NCBI RefSeq assembly: GCF_900106595.1
Contig: NZ_FNNC01000001.1
Location: 682,001 to 746,000, forward strand
Length of the DNA stretch: 64,000 bases
Reading direction: 5' to 3'
Origin: Marinococcus luteus
Lineage (GTDB): Bacteria > Bacillota > Bacilli > Bacillales > Marinococcaceae
Shown here piece by piece: positions 1-7,728 of this stretch (position 1 is the stretch's first letter; each line of letters starts with the position of its first letter). The notes under the pieces were generated by a model, which was not told the origin of the DNA, ran no database searches, and saw nothing but the letters and a program-made list of their open reading frames with translations. The position numbers and the translations under genes are program-made.

Positions 1-536
1 CCGTGCATGACACCGACGTCTCCAAGCGCCACCTGGGCAATAACTGGAATCTCTGCATCTTTACTGCGAATGTAGCGAATGATCTGCAGGAGCTCGGGCA
101 GATCATAAAACGTTTCGAGCAGCAGGCCATCCACCGGTTCCGCCAGAAGGACATCCACCTGCTCCTCCAGCGCATTTCTTAAAAAGTCATCCGAATATTC
201 GCTCACCTGGACGCCTTTAATCCCTCCGACTGTGGCAAATACATACGCTGATCCGCCGGATGCATTTCCCGCCAGCTGCACCCCGGCCCGGTTAATGTCC
301 TGTACTTTATCCTCCAGGCCGTAGCCTTCAAGCTTCACCCGGTTCGCCGCGTAAGTGTTTGTCTGTAGAATATCCGCCCCGGCTTCTGCGTATTCCCTGT
401 GAGCATGCTCCACAGCCTCAGGGTCCGTTAAATTCATAGCTTCAAACGAGCCCTTATAGCCTTTCTGGTAAAGATACGTGCCCATTGCCCCATCGCCGAT
501 CAAAATCGAAGAATCGAGTTTTTCGAGTACGTTCAT
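1..536 (-). CDS. yitJ: Homocysteine S-methyltransferase, YitJ-like (partial, N-terminal part)
   Basis: The gene runs off the left edge; about 178 N-terminal codons are visible, starting at the ATG complementary to 534-536 behind a GGAGAGGGG Shine-Dalgarno. The N-terminus contains ILIGDGAMGTYL, the opening signature of the homocysteine S-methyltransferase TIM barrel, followed by the family-typical stretch ADILQTNTYAANR. In Bacillus the protein YitJ fuses this domain to a methylenetetrahydrofolate reductase; whether the fusion exists here cannot be seen. It lies 26 bp downstream of metI on the same strand, so it should share the S-box control and make methionine from homocysteine. A stand-alone methyltransferase (MmuM/BHMT type) is the alternative. 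Confidence 0.85.
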   Translation of the reverse strand, partial: MNVLEKLDSSILIGDGAMGTYLYQKGYKGSFEAMNLTDPEAVEHAHREYAEAGADILQTNTYAANRVKLEGYGLEDKVQDINRAGVQLAGNASGGSAYVFATVGGIKGVQVSEYSDDFLRNALEEQVDVLLAEPVDGLLLETFYDLPELLQIIRYIRSKDAEIPVIAQVALGDVGVMH

Positions 537-562
537 AGCCTTGCCCCTCTCCAACTTATGAG

Positions 563-1666
563 TTACAGCGCTCTGAGCGCCTGTTCGAGATCTTCAATTA
601 AATCGTCCTTATCCTCTATGCCGATGCTGAAGCGGAGAAGACGGTTATCAACGCCGTTTTGGACCCGTACCGCTTCCGGCATGTCTGCATGCGTCTGCGT
701 TGCCGGATACGTAATAAAGCTTTCAACCCCACCCAGACTCTCTGCAAATGTGATGATTTTAATGTTTCGTAAAAATGAATCCACCCACTCTTCGTTTTCA
801 AGACGGAAGGAAAGCATGCCGCCCCGGCCCGAGTAAAGCACATCTGTTACCTTCTCGTGACGGCTGAGATACTCTGCGATGGCTTTGCCGTTTTCTGTAT
901 GCTGCTTCATGCGGAGTTTTAAGGTTTTCATCCCGCGCATCAGCAGCCAGGAATCAAACGGGCTTAAAATTGTTCCCATGCCGTTTTGCAGCGCTCCAAT
1001 TTTTTCAGAAAGCTCGTCCACATTGGATACAATCAGCCCGGCAATCAAGTCATTGTGCCCGCCTAAATATTTCGAAGCCGAGTGCACCACAATGTCCGCC
1101 CCTTCTTCTATCGGGCGCTGAAGCACTGGCGTATAAAACGTATTGTCTACAATAAGCCAGGCCCCGTGCTTTTTCGCGAGCAGCGACAGCTCCTTTAAAT
1201 CTGCTTCCTGCATCAGCGGGTTCGTCGGCGTCTCAATAAACAACGCCTTCGTTTTATCTGTTATCAGCTGTTCAAAGGCTTCGAGATCCCTCGGGTCACC
1301 GTATGTAACCGTCACGCCCCAGTGCCGCCATCCTTCTTCAAACAGACGGTACGTACCACCGTAAATATCGCTTGTTGCAATCACTTCATCACCGGTTTCA
1401 AATATCGCAAACAGCGTCTGGATCGCAGCCATCCCCGAGCTGAGGGCAAACCCATGTTTACCTCCTTCAAGCGCGGCGATACCGTTTTCAAGCAGGTCTC
1501 TCGTTGGGTTCGCCGTACGGGAATAGTCGTAACCTGTGGACTCTCCAATGCCTGTATGTTTATACGCTGTGGAAAAATAAACAGGAGGGTTGATCGCTCC
1601 GGTCCGCGGGTCGGAATTATTCCCCAGTTGTGCCAGGATGGTTTCTATCTGCAGTTGCTTTGACAT
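563..1666 (-). CDS. metI: Cystathionine gamma-synthase / O-acetylhomoserine thiolyase MetI
   Basis: A 367-residue PLP enzyme of the Cys/Met metabolism family, full length for MetI. The pyridoxal-phosphate lysine is K199 in VVHSASKYLGGHND; the cofactor-binding YSRTANPTR and SSGMAAIQ segments lie near residues 48-85. MetI condenses an activated homoserine with cysteine (or sulfide) in the transsulfuration route to methionine. It is the first gene after a SAM-I riboswitch and is followed 26 bp later by a yitJ-like gene. In B. subtilis metI is paired with metC; metC is not next to it here, so the beta-lyase must be encoded elsewhere or the next gene takes the operon position. The assignment between MetI, MetB and related family members rests on context. 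Confidence 0.93.
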   Translation of the reverse strand: MSKQLQIETILAQLGNNSDPRTGAINPPVYFSTAYKHTGIGESTGYDYSRTANPTRDLLENGIAALEGGKHGFALSSGMAAIQTLFAIFETGDEVIATSDIYGGTYRLFEEGWRHWGVTVTYGDPRDLEAFEQLITDKTKALFIETPTNPLMQEADLKELSLLAKKHGAWLIVDNTFYTPVLQRPIEEGADIVVHSASKYLGGHNDLIAGLIVSNVDELSEKIGALQNGMGTILSPFDSWLLMRGMKTLKLRMKQHTENGKAIAEYLSRHEKVTDVLYSGRGGMLSFRLENEEWVDSFLRNIKIITFAESLGGVESFITYPATQTHADMPEAVRVQNGVDNRLLRFSIGIEDKDDLIEDLEQALRAL

Positions 1667-1705
1667 GTCACAGCCCTCATTTCTGTAAAATTAATGCATT
1701 AAATG

Positions 1706-1866
1706 TACGAAAAGGCCTTCTTCCTTAGACAGAAGAAGACCTTGGCATGCAATACTTCTTCTCATCTCGCAAGCACTGCTTGCAGGAGTTAGCACCTGAC
1801 CGCATCACCTGCGGCTGGTTGCTGAGACTTCCAAGGGCCGATCCCTCCATCTCTCTTGATAAGAAA
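1706..1866 (-). promoter_or_regulatory. SAM-I (S-box) riboswitch with terminator, leader of metI
   Basis: Read on the minus strand, the leader opens with CTTATCAAGAGAGATGGAGG, continues with GGCCCTTGGAAGTCTCAGCAACC and later AAGGTGCTAACTCC-like and GATGAGAAG segments, which are the conserved SAM-I aptamer elements (about 1866 down to 1756). A GGTCTTCTTC/GAAGAAGGCC hairpin followed by TTTT lies at about 1745-1708 and is the expected expression-platform terminator. S-box leaders stop transcription of methionine genes when S-adenosylmethionine is plentiful. Confidence 0.95.
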
Positions 1867-1923
1867 CGTTATATGATTACTTTCCAAAGTACATGAAACG
1901 AATCGATATTGCAAGTAACCTTT

Positions 1924-2088
1924 TTATTCCGGCGCAATATCAACATGCAGCTGGTTTTCATTGCCGCAGACGCAGCGGCGAAAACCTGTTTCCATTTCCC
2001 CGGCTTTATTCTTTCTGCCGCGAAGAATGTACTTTTCCCCGCATTTCGGACAGCGGATAACAACGCGGTAACGGCGGTCTTCTGACAT
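1924..2088 (-). CDS. Small zinc-ribbon protein, 54 aa
   Basis: Start at the ATG complementary to 2086-2088, preceded by GAAAGGACGAAG. The protein has two CxxC-type knuckles, CPKC at residues 13-16 and CVC at about 39-41, typical of a small zinc ribbon, with an arginine-rich N-terminus. The four cysteines could bind one zinc. No enzymatic domain is present. It lies between the metI leader and prsW, same strand as prsW and 23 bp downstream of it, so it may be the last gene of a prsW operon. I do not recognise the family; a nucleic-acid-binding or chaperone-like role would be speculation. Confidence 0.7.
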   Translation of the reverse strand: MSEDRRYRVVIRCPKCGEKYILRGRKNKAGEMETGFRRCVCGNENQLHVDIAPE

Positions 2089-2111
2089 AATAGCTTCGTC
2101 CTTTCGAGTTG

Positions 2112-2759
2112 TTATTTCGCATTGGCTTTATTTGCTTTCGACAACGCAAACCACCACAAAAATAGCATGAACGGGATAAGATAATACAGAATATTACCTA
2201 AAGAAGCACTTAATATATAGTCGTACAGCCCGTGGAAGATAAGCGGAATAGCGAGAGCAAGAAAAAAAGAGAAGAGGCGCCTGCCATGACGGGAGGCGCG
2301 CTTCGCTGATACCGCATAGTATCCCATAATCACACCCAGAAGCGCATGCACCGTTACCGGCAGCAGAGCTCTGGTGAAAGCCGTTTCAATGCCGTTTGCA
2401 ATTAAGTACAGGATGTTTTCAAGCGAAGCGAAGCCAAGCGACAGGGAAAGCCCGTAAATAACGCCGTCGTAAGTATTTTTAATTGGGGCAAACCGAAGCA
2501 CAAATGTATACAACAGAAAAAACTTGATGCCTTCCTCAAGTACGGCGGCCTGGGTATACTGCGCCGCAAAAAGCGGCATGCTTACCCCTTCCGTTTCAAG
2601 CGCATGCTCGATCACAAGCACCGGGAATACAATCAGCACCCCTATGACAAACGCACGGATGACCGGCAGCCTTCGCTCTACGTCCGCCCGGCGTTTTAAT
2701 GTGAAATATATCAGTAAAGCAACAGCCGGCGCCAGAGCCGCCATAATCAGTGCGATCAC
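2112..2759 (-). CDS. prsW: Intramembrane metalloprotease PrsW
   Basis: 215 residues, close to the usual 218 of B. subtilis PrsW, with about seven hydrophobic segments. The family's catalytic signatures are all visible: AVLEEGIKFF (EExxK), the GFASLEN segment and two conserved histidines in TVHALLGV and IFHGLYDY. PrsW makes the first cut in the anti-sigma factor RsiW and so releases SigW under envelope stress. In B. subtilis the gene sits beside ypdA on one side and ypeB-sleB on the other; here asparaginase and ypdA follow on one side and no germination genes are seen on the other. Confidence 0.93.
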   Translation of the reverse strand: MIALIMAALAPAVALLIYFTLKRRADVERRLPVIRAFVIGVLIVFPVLVIEHALETEGVSMPLFAAQYTQAAVLEEGIKFFLLYTFVLRFAPIKNTYDGVIYGLSLSLGFASLENILYLIANGIETAFTRALLPVTVHALLGVIMGYYAVSAKRASRHGRRLFSFFLALAIPLIFHGLYDYILSASLGNILYYLIPFMLFLWWFALSKANKANAK

Positions 2760-2862
2760 CTTTCGTTCTCACCCTCTCTTGTTAAACGTATCGTATCATG
2801 CTATGTTCAAATTCGTAAAAGAATAACGCCAGTCACAGCCGAGCCGACGAGGAGGAATTGAA

Positions 2863-3837
2863 ATGAAAAAAATATTAGTTATCCACACAGGCGGCACGAT
2901 CGCCATGACCCAGACGGAAGAAAGCGGCGTGGAACCGGGACTTCACAACCCGTTAAGCCACTGGAGCCGCATTGCCAATCAAATTGCTGAAATTGTTACG
3001 AGCGATTTCCTGCATCTCCCCTCTCCTCACATTACTCCGGAGCACATGCTTTCTTTGCATGAGCATATGCTTGAAAAGCTTTCCGAGGATACATATGACG
3101 GCGTCGTTATTACGCACGGCACCGATACCCTTGAAGAAACCGCCTATGCGCTCGATCTTTTTCATGACAAAGATCTGCCGGTGGTAGTGACGGGCGCCAT
3201 GCGTTCAAGCAATGAAATCAGCGCTGACGGCCCGCAGAATTTCCTGGCCGCGGTCCGTACTGCCGCAAGCGATAAAGCCCGGGGCATCGGCGTCCTCGTC
3301 GTTTTAAATGACGAGATCCATTCTGCAAAAAACGTGACCAAAACCCATTCATCCAACATTGCCACATTTCAGAGTCCGCAATACGGTCCGCTCGGCTTTG
3401 TGACAAACAACGAAATATTCATCCATCACTACCCGGCAAGCCGCGAGCATTTTTCGCCGGTCCATATGAATAAGAAGGTGCTCCTTTTAAAAATGGCAGC
3501 CGGCATGGATGCTGCTCTGCTTTCCCCGCTGCTCGACCAGCCCCTTGACGGCATCATTATCGAAGCATTCGGCCAGGGTAATATTCCTCCAACCATCGTG
3601 CCGCTGCTTGAGGGTTCGATTGCCAAACAGGTTCCTGTAGTCCTTGTCTCCCGCTGCCACAGCGGTGTCGTCCAGGCTACCTACAGCTATGAAGGGGGCG
3701 GCTACCAGCTGAAGCAGAAGGGCGTTATCTTTACGAACGGGCTGAACGGCCAGAAAGCGCGCCTGAAACTGCTCGCTGCCCTGGATGAAAAGCGTCCGCT
3801 CGAAGCTATCCGCGACTGTTTTGAAAATATTGAATAG
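2863..3837 (+). CDS. ansA: L-asparaginase (type I, cytosolic)
   Basis: 324 residues. The two catalytic threonine motifs of bacterial asparaginases are present: TGGTIAM at residues 9-15 and HGTDTLEETA at about 86-95. No signal peptide is seen, so it should act in the cytosol, hydrolysing asparagine to aspartate and ammonia. GAGGAGG-type Shine-Dalgarno (GACGAGGAGGAATTGAA) just before the ATG. The gene is monocistronic, divergent from prsW and convergent with ypdA. A glutaminase-asparaginase specificity cannot be excluded from sequence alone. Confidence 0.93.
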   Translation: MKKILVIHTGGTIAMTQTEESGVEPGLHNPLSHWSRIANQIAEIVTSDFLHLPSPHITPEHMLSLHEHMLEKLSEDTYDGVVITHGTDTLEETAYALDLFHDKDLPVVVTGAMRSSNEISADGPQNFLAAVRTAASDKARGIGVLVVLNDEIHSAKNVTKTHSSNIATFQSPQYGPLGFVTNNEIFIHHYPASREHFSPVHMNKKVLLLKMAAGMDAALLSPLLDQPLDGIIIEAFGQGNIPPTIVPLLEGSIAKQVPVVLVSRCHSGVVQATYSYEGGGYQLKQKGVIFTNGLNGQKARLKLLAALDEKRPLEAIRDCFENIE

Positions 3838-3852
3838 CATACCGCACATATC

Positions 3853-3892
3853 AAAAAAGCCACCAGTTTATCCAAACGAAGTGGCTTTTTTT
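3853..3892. terminator. Bidirectional terminator between ansA and ypdA
   Basis: AAAAAAGCCAC and GTGGCTTTTTTT form a stem with T-runs on both strands. On the minus strand one arm is part of the last codons of ypdA (KKATSFG), so the terminator overlaps the coding end of that gene. Confidence 0.85.
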
Positions 3893-4857
3893 CGTGCTAT
3901 ATTTTCCGCTATTTTTTCTCCATGAAAGCGGCCGTTTTCGATAAATATCTCATTTGCTTCATCCCCTGCGGCGATGACACCGGCAATGTAAATGTTTTCC
4001 CGGTTTGTTTCCATCGTTTCTTCGTCAAAGGAGGGACGGCCCGACTGTTCATCAACAGCAATACCGAGCTGGCGGAAAAAAGCCCTCGAGGGATGATAGC
4101 CGGTCATGGCGAAAACAAAATCAGCCGGCACGGAGTGGGAGACGCCCGCCTGTTCATAAATGACCCGCTCGGGATCAATACGCACTACGTCCGCTTCAAA
4201 TTCCATACGGGCTGCGCCGCGCCGGACCATTGCCTGAAAATCAGGGAGGATCCATGGCTTAATGCTTTTGGAATACTCCTCTCCCCGGTAGAGAACCGTC
4301 ACCTGAGCGTTCACCTGCTCAAGCGCAAGAGCAGCGTCCACAGCTGAATTTCTTCCGCCGATAATAACAACCTGCTGATTAAAATGAGGATGGGCTTCTT
4401 CAAAGTAATGCTTTACGTGCGGCAGGCTTTCTCCAGGCACGCCCATATGGTTGGGATTATCATAATAGCCGGTGGCTATGATAACGTGAGGAGCTCTCCA
4501 CTCCCGGGTCTCGCCCTGAAGCGTTTCGGTTTGAACCAGATAACCGTCCTCCGCTTCCAGGATCGTCTGTACTTCTTCATAGTTATAAATACGCAGCTTT
4601 TCCGCTTCCGCTACTTTGCGGTAATAAACTAAAGCCTCCTGGCGCCGGGGCTTCCGGTCGACAACAGGGAAAGGGTGGCCGCCGATTTCGAGTTTATCCG
4701 CAGAGCTGAAAAACGTCTGGTGCACGGGGTACTCATAAATGCTGTGGACGATATTTTTCTTTTCGATAATGGCTGCATCAATTCCCCGGCGCTTTAAAGC
4801 GATAGCTGCCGCCAGACCGCAGGGACCGCCCCCGATAATAATTACTTGTTCATTCAT
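3868..4857 (-). CDS. ypdA: Bacillithiol-disulfide reductase YpdA (Bdr)
   Basis: About 329 residues, flavoprotein disulfide-reductase-like fold. The N-terminal FAD motif IIGGGPCGLAAA carries the cysteine (Cys in GPCG) characteristic of YpdA/Bdr, the NADPH-binding motif VVIIGGRNSAVDAALAL lies at about 165-182, and the C-terminal FAD motif is NIYIAGVIAAGDE. Bdr reduces bacillithiol disulfide with NADPH, keeping the thiol pool reduced in Firmicutes. Of two adjacent ATGs the second (4857) sits at the better distance from AAAGGAG. It lies 12 bp downstream of ypbG, likely in one transcript. Synteny with B. subtilis ypdA supports the name. Confidence 0.92.
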   Translation of the reverse strand: MNEQVIIIGGGPCGLAAAIALKRRGIDAAIIEKKNIVHSIYEYPVHQTFFSSADKLEIGGHPFPVVDRKPRRQEALVYYRKVAEAEKLRIYNYEEVQTILEAEDGYLVQTETLQGETREWRAPHVIIATGYYDNPNHMGVPGESLPHVKHYFEEAHPHFNQQVVIIGGRNSAVDAALALEQVNAQVTVLYRGEEYSKSIKPWILPDFQAMVRRGAARMEFEADVVRIDPERVIYEQAGVSHSVPADFVFAMTGYHPSRAFFRQLGIAVDEQSGRPSFDEETMETNRENIYIAGVIAAGDEANEIFIENGRFHGEKIAENIARKKATSFG

Positions 4858-4869
4858 ATTCATACTCCT

Positions 4870-5634
4870 TTATTCACTGTCAGAATGACTGCTTGTCAGC
4901 ACAAACACGTGCGTTTCCGCCGGGGCGCCGTGGCGCATCGGTATGCTGGTCGTGCCGTAGCCGTTGCTGATAAACAAATCCTGGTGCTTTTCATCATACC
5001 ACCCGCCCTTTAATTTCGGTCCCCAGCCGAACAGCCGGATCTGACCGCCGTGGGTATGTCCGGTAAGCATATAGGCCGCACGTTCTGAAAAAGGGCCGTA
5101 CCGGTAATACGCTTCCGGATTGTGGGCGATTAGCAGGTCTGCATCCGGCACATGTGCCGGGTTACGGTAGGATTCGTAAAAGCGTTCTTCTCCAAAGGAA
5201 GCGATCGTAAAATCACTTTCGTTTAACGTGCAGACGTTTTTTTCGAGAATTTCGATCCCCTCCTGATGCAGAAGCGGCCTCAGCCATCTGCGGCCCACCT
5301 GCAGGTCATGGTTACCCCATACAAACACGACCCGTGCATGGCTGCGGAGCAGGCGGAGGTTCTGTCTGATGCGTTCAGCCGGCACCCCCAGCTCGGCCAG
5401 GTCGCCGCCAATAATAATCAGGTCAGGCTCCTGTTCGAACTGCCGGAATAATGCAGGCGACACCCGCCGGCGATGAATGTCGGTAATGAAAAAAATGGAG
5501 CAGCCCTCCACCTCCGGCGGCAGGTTTTTGTATTCAAGCTCATGAGTTCTCACTTTATTCTGCCATGTTTCCTGCAGGACTCTGCCGGCATACAGCACAG
5601 AAAAAAGAAGAGGAGCCAGCAGCCATTTTTTCAT
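4870..5634 (-). CDS. ypbG: Metallophosphoesterase YpbG-like
   Basis: 254 residues with an N-terminal hydrophobic segment (LLAPLLFSVLYAGRVL) that probably anchors it to the membrane. The calcineurin-like metal-binding motifs are complete: FFITDIHRR, IIGGDLAE, VWGNHDLQ, AHNPE and LTGHTHGGQ. This family (YkuE/YpbG) binds two metal ions; substrates are not defined for YpbG. It is directly upstream of ypdA. A membrane-associated lipid- or nucleotide-phosphoesterase activity is inference. Confidence 0.88.
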   Translation of the reverse strand: MKKWLLAPLLFSVLYAGRVLQETWQNKVRTHELEYKNLPPEVEGCSIFFITDIHRRRVSPALFRQFEQEPDLIIIGGDLAELGVPAERIRQNLRLLRSHARVVFVWGNHDLQVGRRWLRPLLHQEGIEILEKNVCTLNESDFTIASFGEERFYESYRNPAHVPDADLLIAHNPEAYYRYGPFSERAAYMLTGHTHGGQIRLFGWGPKLKGGWYDEKHQDLFISNGYGTTSIPMRHGAPAETHVFVLTSSHSDSE

Positions 5635-5764
5635 GATGGAACCCCTCTTTTCCTTTATAAAATTTGAACGTTTCCGGACAATTTAAAAACGAGTATACGT
5701 ATACCGTTTATCTCCGCTATACTTATGTAAGGGAAAAATTGACCGGAAAGAAGGTATTTAAACG

Positions 5765-5971
5765 ATGGATCTTATTGTCTTTTTAGCAGGAGCCGCTTTA
5801 TTTGGAGGAGGCTTTTTTTTGCTTTTATATTTTTTATTCAGAAAAAAACCGCTCACCTGGCCGTTTGTATTAATGATCGTTGGCGTAATTGCCTGTTTTG
5901 TCGGCCTTCTTTTATCTTCACCGCTGACAGAAACGTCTGCCGCCTTCATTTCTACTGAAACATACTTATGA
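5765..5971 (+). CDS. Small membrane protein, 68 aa
   Basis: Starts at ATG 5765 behind GAAAGAAGG. Two hydrophobic segments (residues 2-25 and about 32-52) separated by FRKKPLTW make it a two-helix membrane protein with a short polar tail. It lies between ypbG (divergent) and the ypbE-like gene (convergent, 20 bp overlap). In B. subtilis a small gene ypbF sits in this interval, but I cannot establish orthology from sequence. No function is assigned. Confidence 0.6.
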   Translation: MDLIVFLAGAALFGGGFFLLLYFLFRKKPLTWPFVLMIVGVIACFVGLLLSSPLTETSAAFISTETYL

Positions 5972-6242
5972 TGAACGGGGATGCCAAGGCGGTGATGACA
6001 ATAAATATAAACGCAGCCAACAGCGTATGGGGAAGAGTCAGCATTGGGCTCTCTTCTTCCTCCGGCTCTTCATCTTTTCCGGAGTAGCGTGAACGCCTCA
6101 AAGTCTCTCCGTGCTCCTCTTCACCCGAAACCTCCCCGCCTGCACTGCCCCGGCGGCGGCCAAGGCGGCTCCGGTCTGTGTCCGGATGCTCTGCATTTTC
6201 CTCCGCACCGGCGTTTCGCCTTTCCATACGTGTTTTATTCAT
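5952..6242 (-). CDS. YpbE-like membrane protein lacking a LysM domain, 96 aa
   Basis: The start ATG overlaps the recS stop (ATGAATAA), indicating translational coupling. The N-terminus (MNKTRMERRN) resembles the beginning of B. subtilis YpbE, and an Arg/Glu-rich segment is followed by one transmembrane helix (LLAAFIFIVITALASPFIIS) that ends the protein. B. subtilis YpbE continues past that helix with a linker and a LysM domain; here a stop follows directly after the helix. The position after recS is that of ypbE, minus ypbD. It is therefore a shortened orthologue or an unrelated single-pass protein in the same slot. Confidence 0.6.
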   Translation of the reverse strand: MNKTRMERRNAGAEENAEHPDTDRSRLGRRRGSAGGEVSGEEEHGETLRRSRYSGKDEEPEEEESPMLTLPHTLLAAFIFIVITALASPFIISMFQ

Positions 6243-7728
6243 GCTTCGCTCTCTCCCTTCCGAAAAACAGCTCCTGCAGTCGTGTTTCCCACGGGGCTGT
6301 TTCTTTTTCTTTCTCTGCTCCCTGATGCTCACGAAAAGGAAGCCTGTGCCCGCACATATCGCAGCAGGGTTCGGGACGTTTCCTTAATGCTTCCCCAAAA
6401 ACCTGCAGTAATAAACGTCTCCGGCAGGCTTCGCTATTTTCTAACCATTGTATCATAACCTTCAGCTTTTTCTGCTTTTCAAACCAGCGCTGCTGCACCT
6501 GCTTTTCCAGTTCTTCACGAAGCTCTGCCCCTGGTTTCTCCGGATATTTTTCAAGATAGTACGCAAGGAAACGAGCAGCAGTTTCTGTCCATCCCATACT
6601 GTTTATCAGGTCATCTGTTATTTCTCCCCGCCTGCTTCCGGATGCCGTTTCCAATGCGGATCCGAGTTCATTCACAGGTGGAAGCTCCGCTTCCATCAGC
6701 ATCTGCGGAATAATGATGTCTTCCTCCATGTAAAGCACCGCCGCCCATGCCTGTCTTCCGTCCCTTCCCGCTCTCCCGATTTCCTGAATATACGATTCTG
6801 CATCTTTTGGAAAATGATAATGAAGAACAAATTCGACGTCGGCTTTATTCAGCCCCATGCCAAAGGAATTTGTGCATACTACGACGTCCAGGTCACCGTG
6901 TAAAAACTGCTGCTGGATCATTAATCTGGCCTCATTTTCAAGCCCGCCGTGGTAAGCCTCCACCCGGTGGGATGTTTCTTCCTGGAGCAGCGCTTTAAGC
7001 TCTTCGCATCTTTTCCGGCTCGATACGTAAACCAGGCCGGGGCCCGGGGCCTTCTGGACGAGCTGGATCATTTCTTTTTTCTTTTCCCGTTCGCTCGTGC
7101 ACCGTTGAACAAACAGAGCGATATTCGCACGATCCACCGAATGAATGTACTCCGCCGGCGCTTCCATCTGCAGCTGTTTTTTAATGTCAAGCTGCACTTC
7201 CGGGGTTGCCGTTGCTGTAAAAGCTGCCATACAGGGACGTCCCAGCGCCTGCCGCACCGGCCCGATTTTCAGATAATCCGTCCGGAACTCGTGCCCCCAC
7301 TGGGAAATACAGTGGGCTTCATCCACTACCATCATCGACACTTTTACCGTCTTCAGCCGCTCTACGATAAACGGCAGCGAGAGAGCTTCCGGAGAAATAT
7401 ACAAAAGCTTTAACGAAGAAAGCCGGCTGAGCACCCGGGATTTTTCCTCCGGGCTCATAAAGCTGTTATAGGCGGCAGCTGTTTTAATATGTCTTGCCCG
7501 CAGCTCCTGGAGCTGATTATCCATTAATGACAGCAGCGGGGAAACGATAATCGTCAGGCCGCTCTTCATTAAAGCGGGCAGCTGAAAACAGATGGACTTG
7601 CCGCTTCCAGTCGGAAGCACGGTCAGGGTGTCCGTGTCTGCAAGCAGTGCATCCACGATTGGCTCCTGGTACTCATGCAGAGAAGGAAAGCCAAAGTATT
7701 TATTCAGCGCTTCTGTTTTTCCGCTCAC
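6235..7728 (-). CDS. recS: ATP-dependent DNA helicase RecS/RecQ family
   Basis: 497 residues from a GTG start that sits 7 bp behind AAAGGAGGGG; an ATG upstream at 7767 lacks such a site. Superfamily 2 motifs: Walker A LPTGSGKS (K44), DEAHCISQWGHEFR (DEAH plus RecQ aromatic-rich loop), FTATATPE, and the helicase-C motifs GLVYVSSRK and QEIGRAGRDGR. The zinc-binding cysteines (CRRRLLLQVFGE, CCDMCGH) are at the C-terminus, and there is no HRDC domain, as in the short RecS form. RecQ-type helicases unwind 3'-tailed DNA in recombination and fork repair. The gene overlaps ypbB by 29 bp and is coupled to the next gene. Confidence 0.92.
   Translation of the reverse strand: MSGKTEALNKYFGFPSLHEYQEPIVDALLADTDTLTVLPTGSGKSICFQLPALMKSGLTIIVSPLLSLMDNQLQELRARHIKTAAAYNSFMSPEEKSRVLSRLSSLKLLYISPEALSLPFIVERLKTVKVSMMVVDEAHCISQWGHEFRTDYLKIGPVRQALGRPCMAAFTATATPEVQLDIKKQLQMEAPAEYIHSVDRANIALFVQRCTSEREKKKEMIQLVQKAPGPGLVYVSSRKRCEELKALLQEETSHRVEAYHGGLENEARLMIQQQFLHGDLDVVVCTNSFGMGLNKADVEFVLHYHFPKDAESYIQEIGRAGRDGRQAWAAVLYMEEDIIIPQMLMEAELPPVNELGSALETASGSRRGEITDDLINSMGWTETAARFLAYYLEKYPEKPGAELREELEKQVQQRWFEKQKKLKVMIQWLENSEACRRRLLLQVFGEALRKRPEPCCDMCGHRLPFREHQGAEKEKETAPWETRLQELFFGRERAKHE

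Noticed and set aside
1869-2063. Minus-strand frame next to the metI leader
   Set aside because: The frame one base over encodes the zinc-ribbon protein with paired cysteines and a proper ribosome-binding site.
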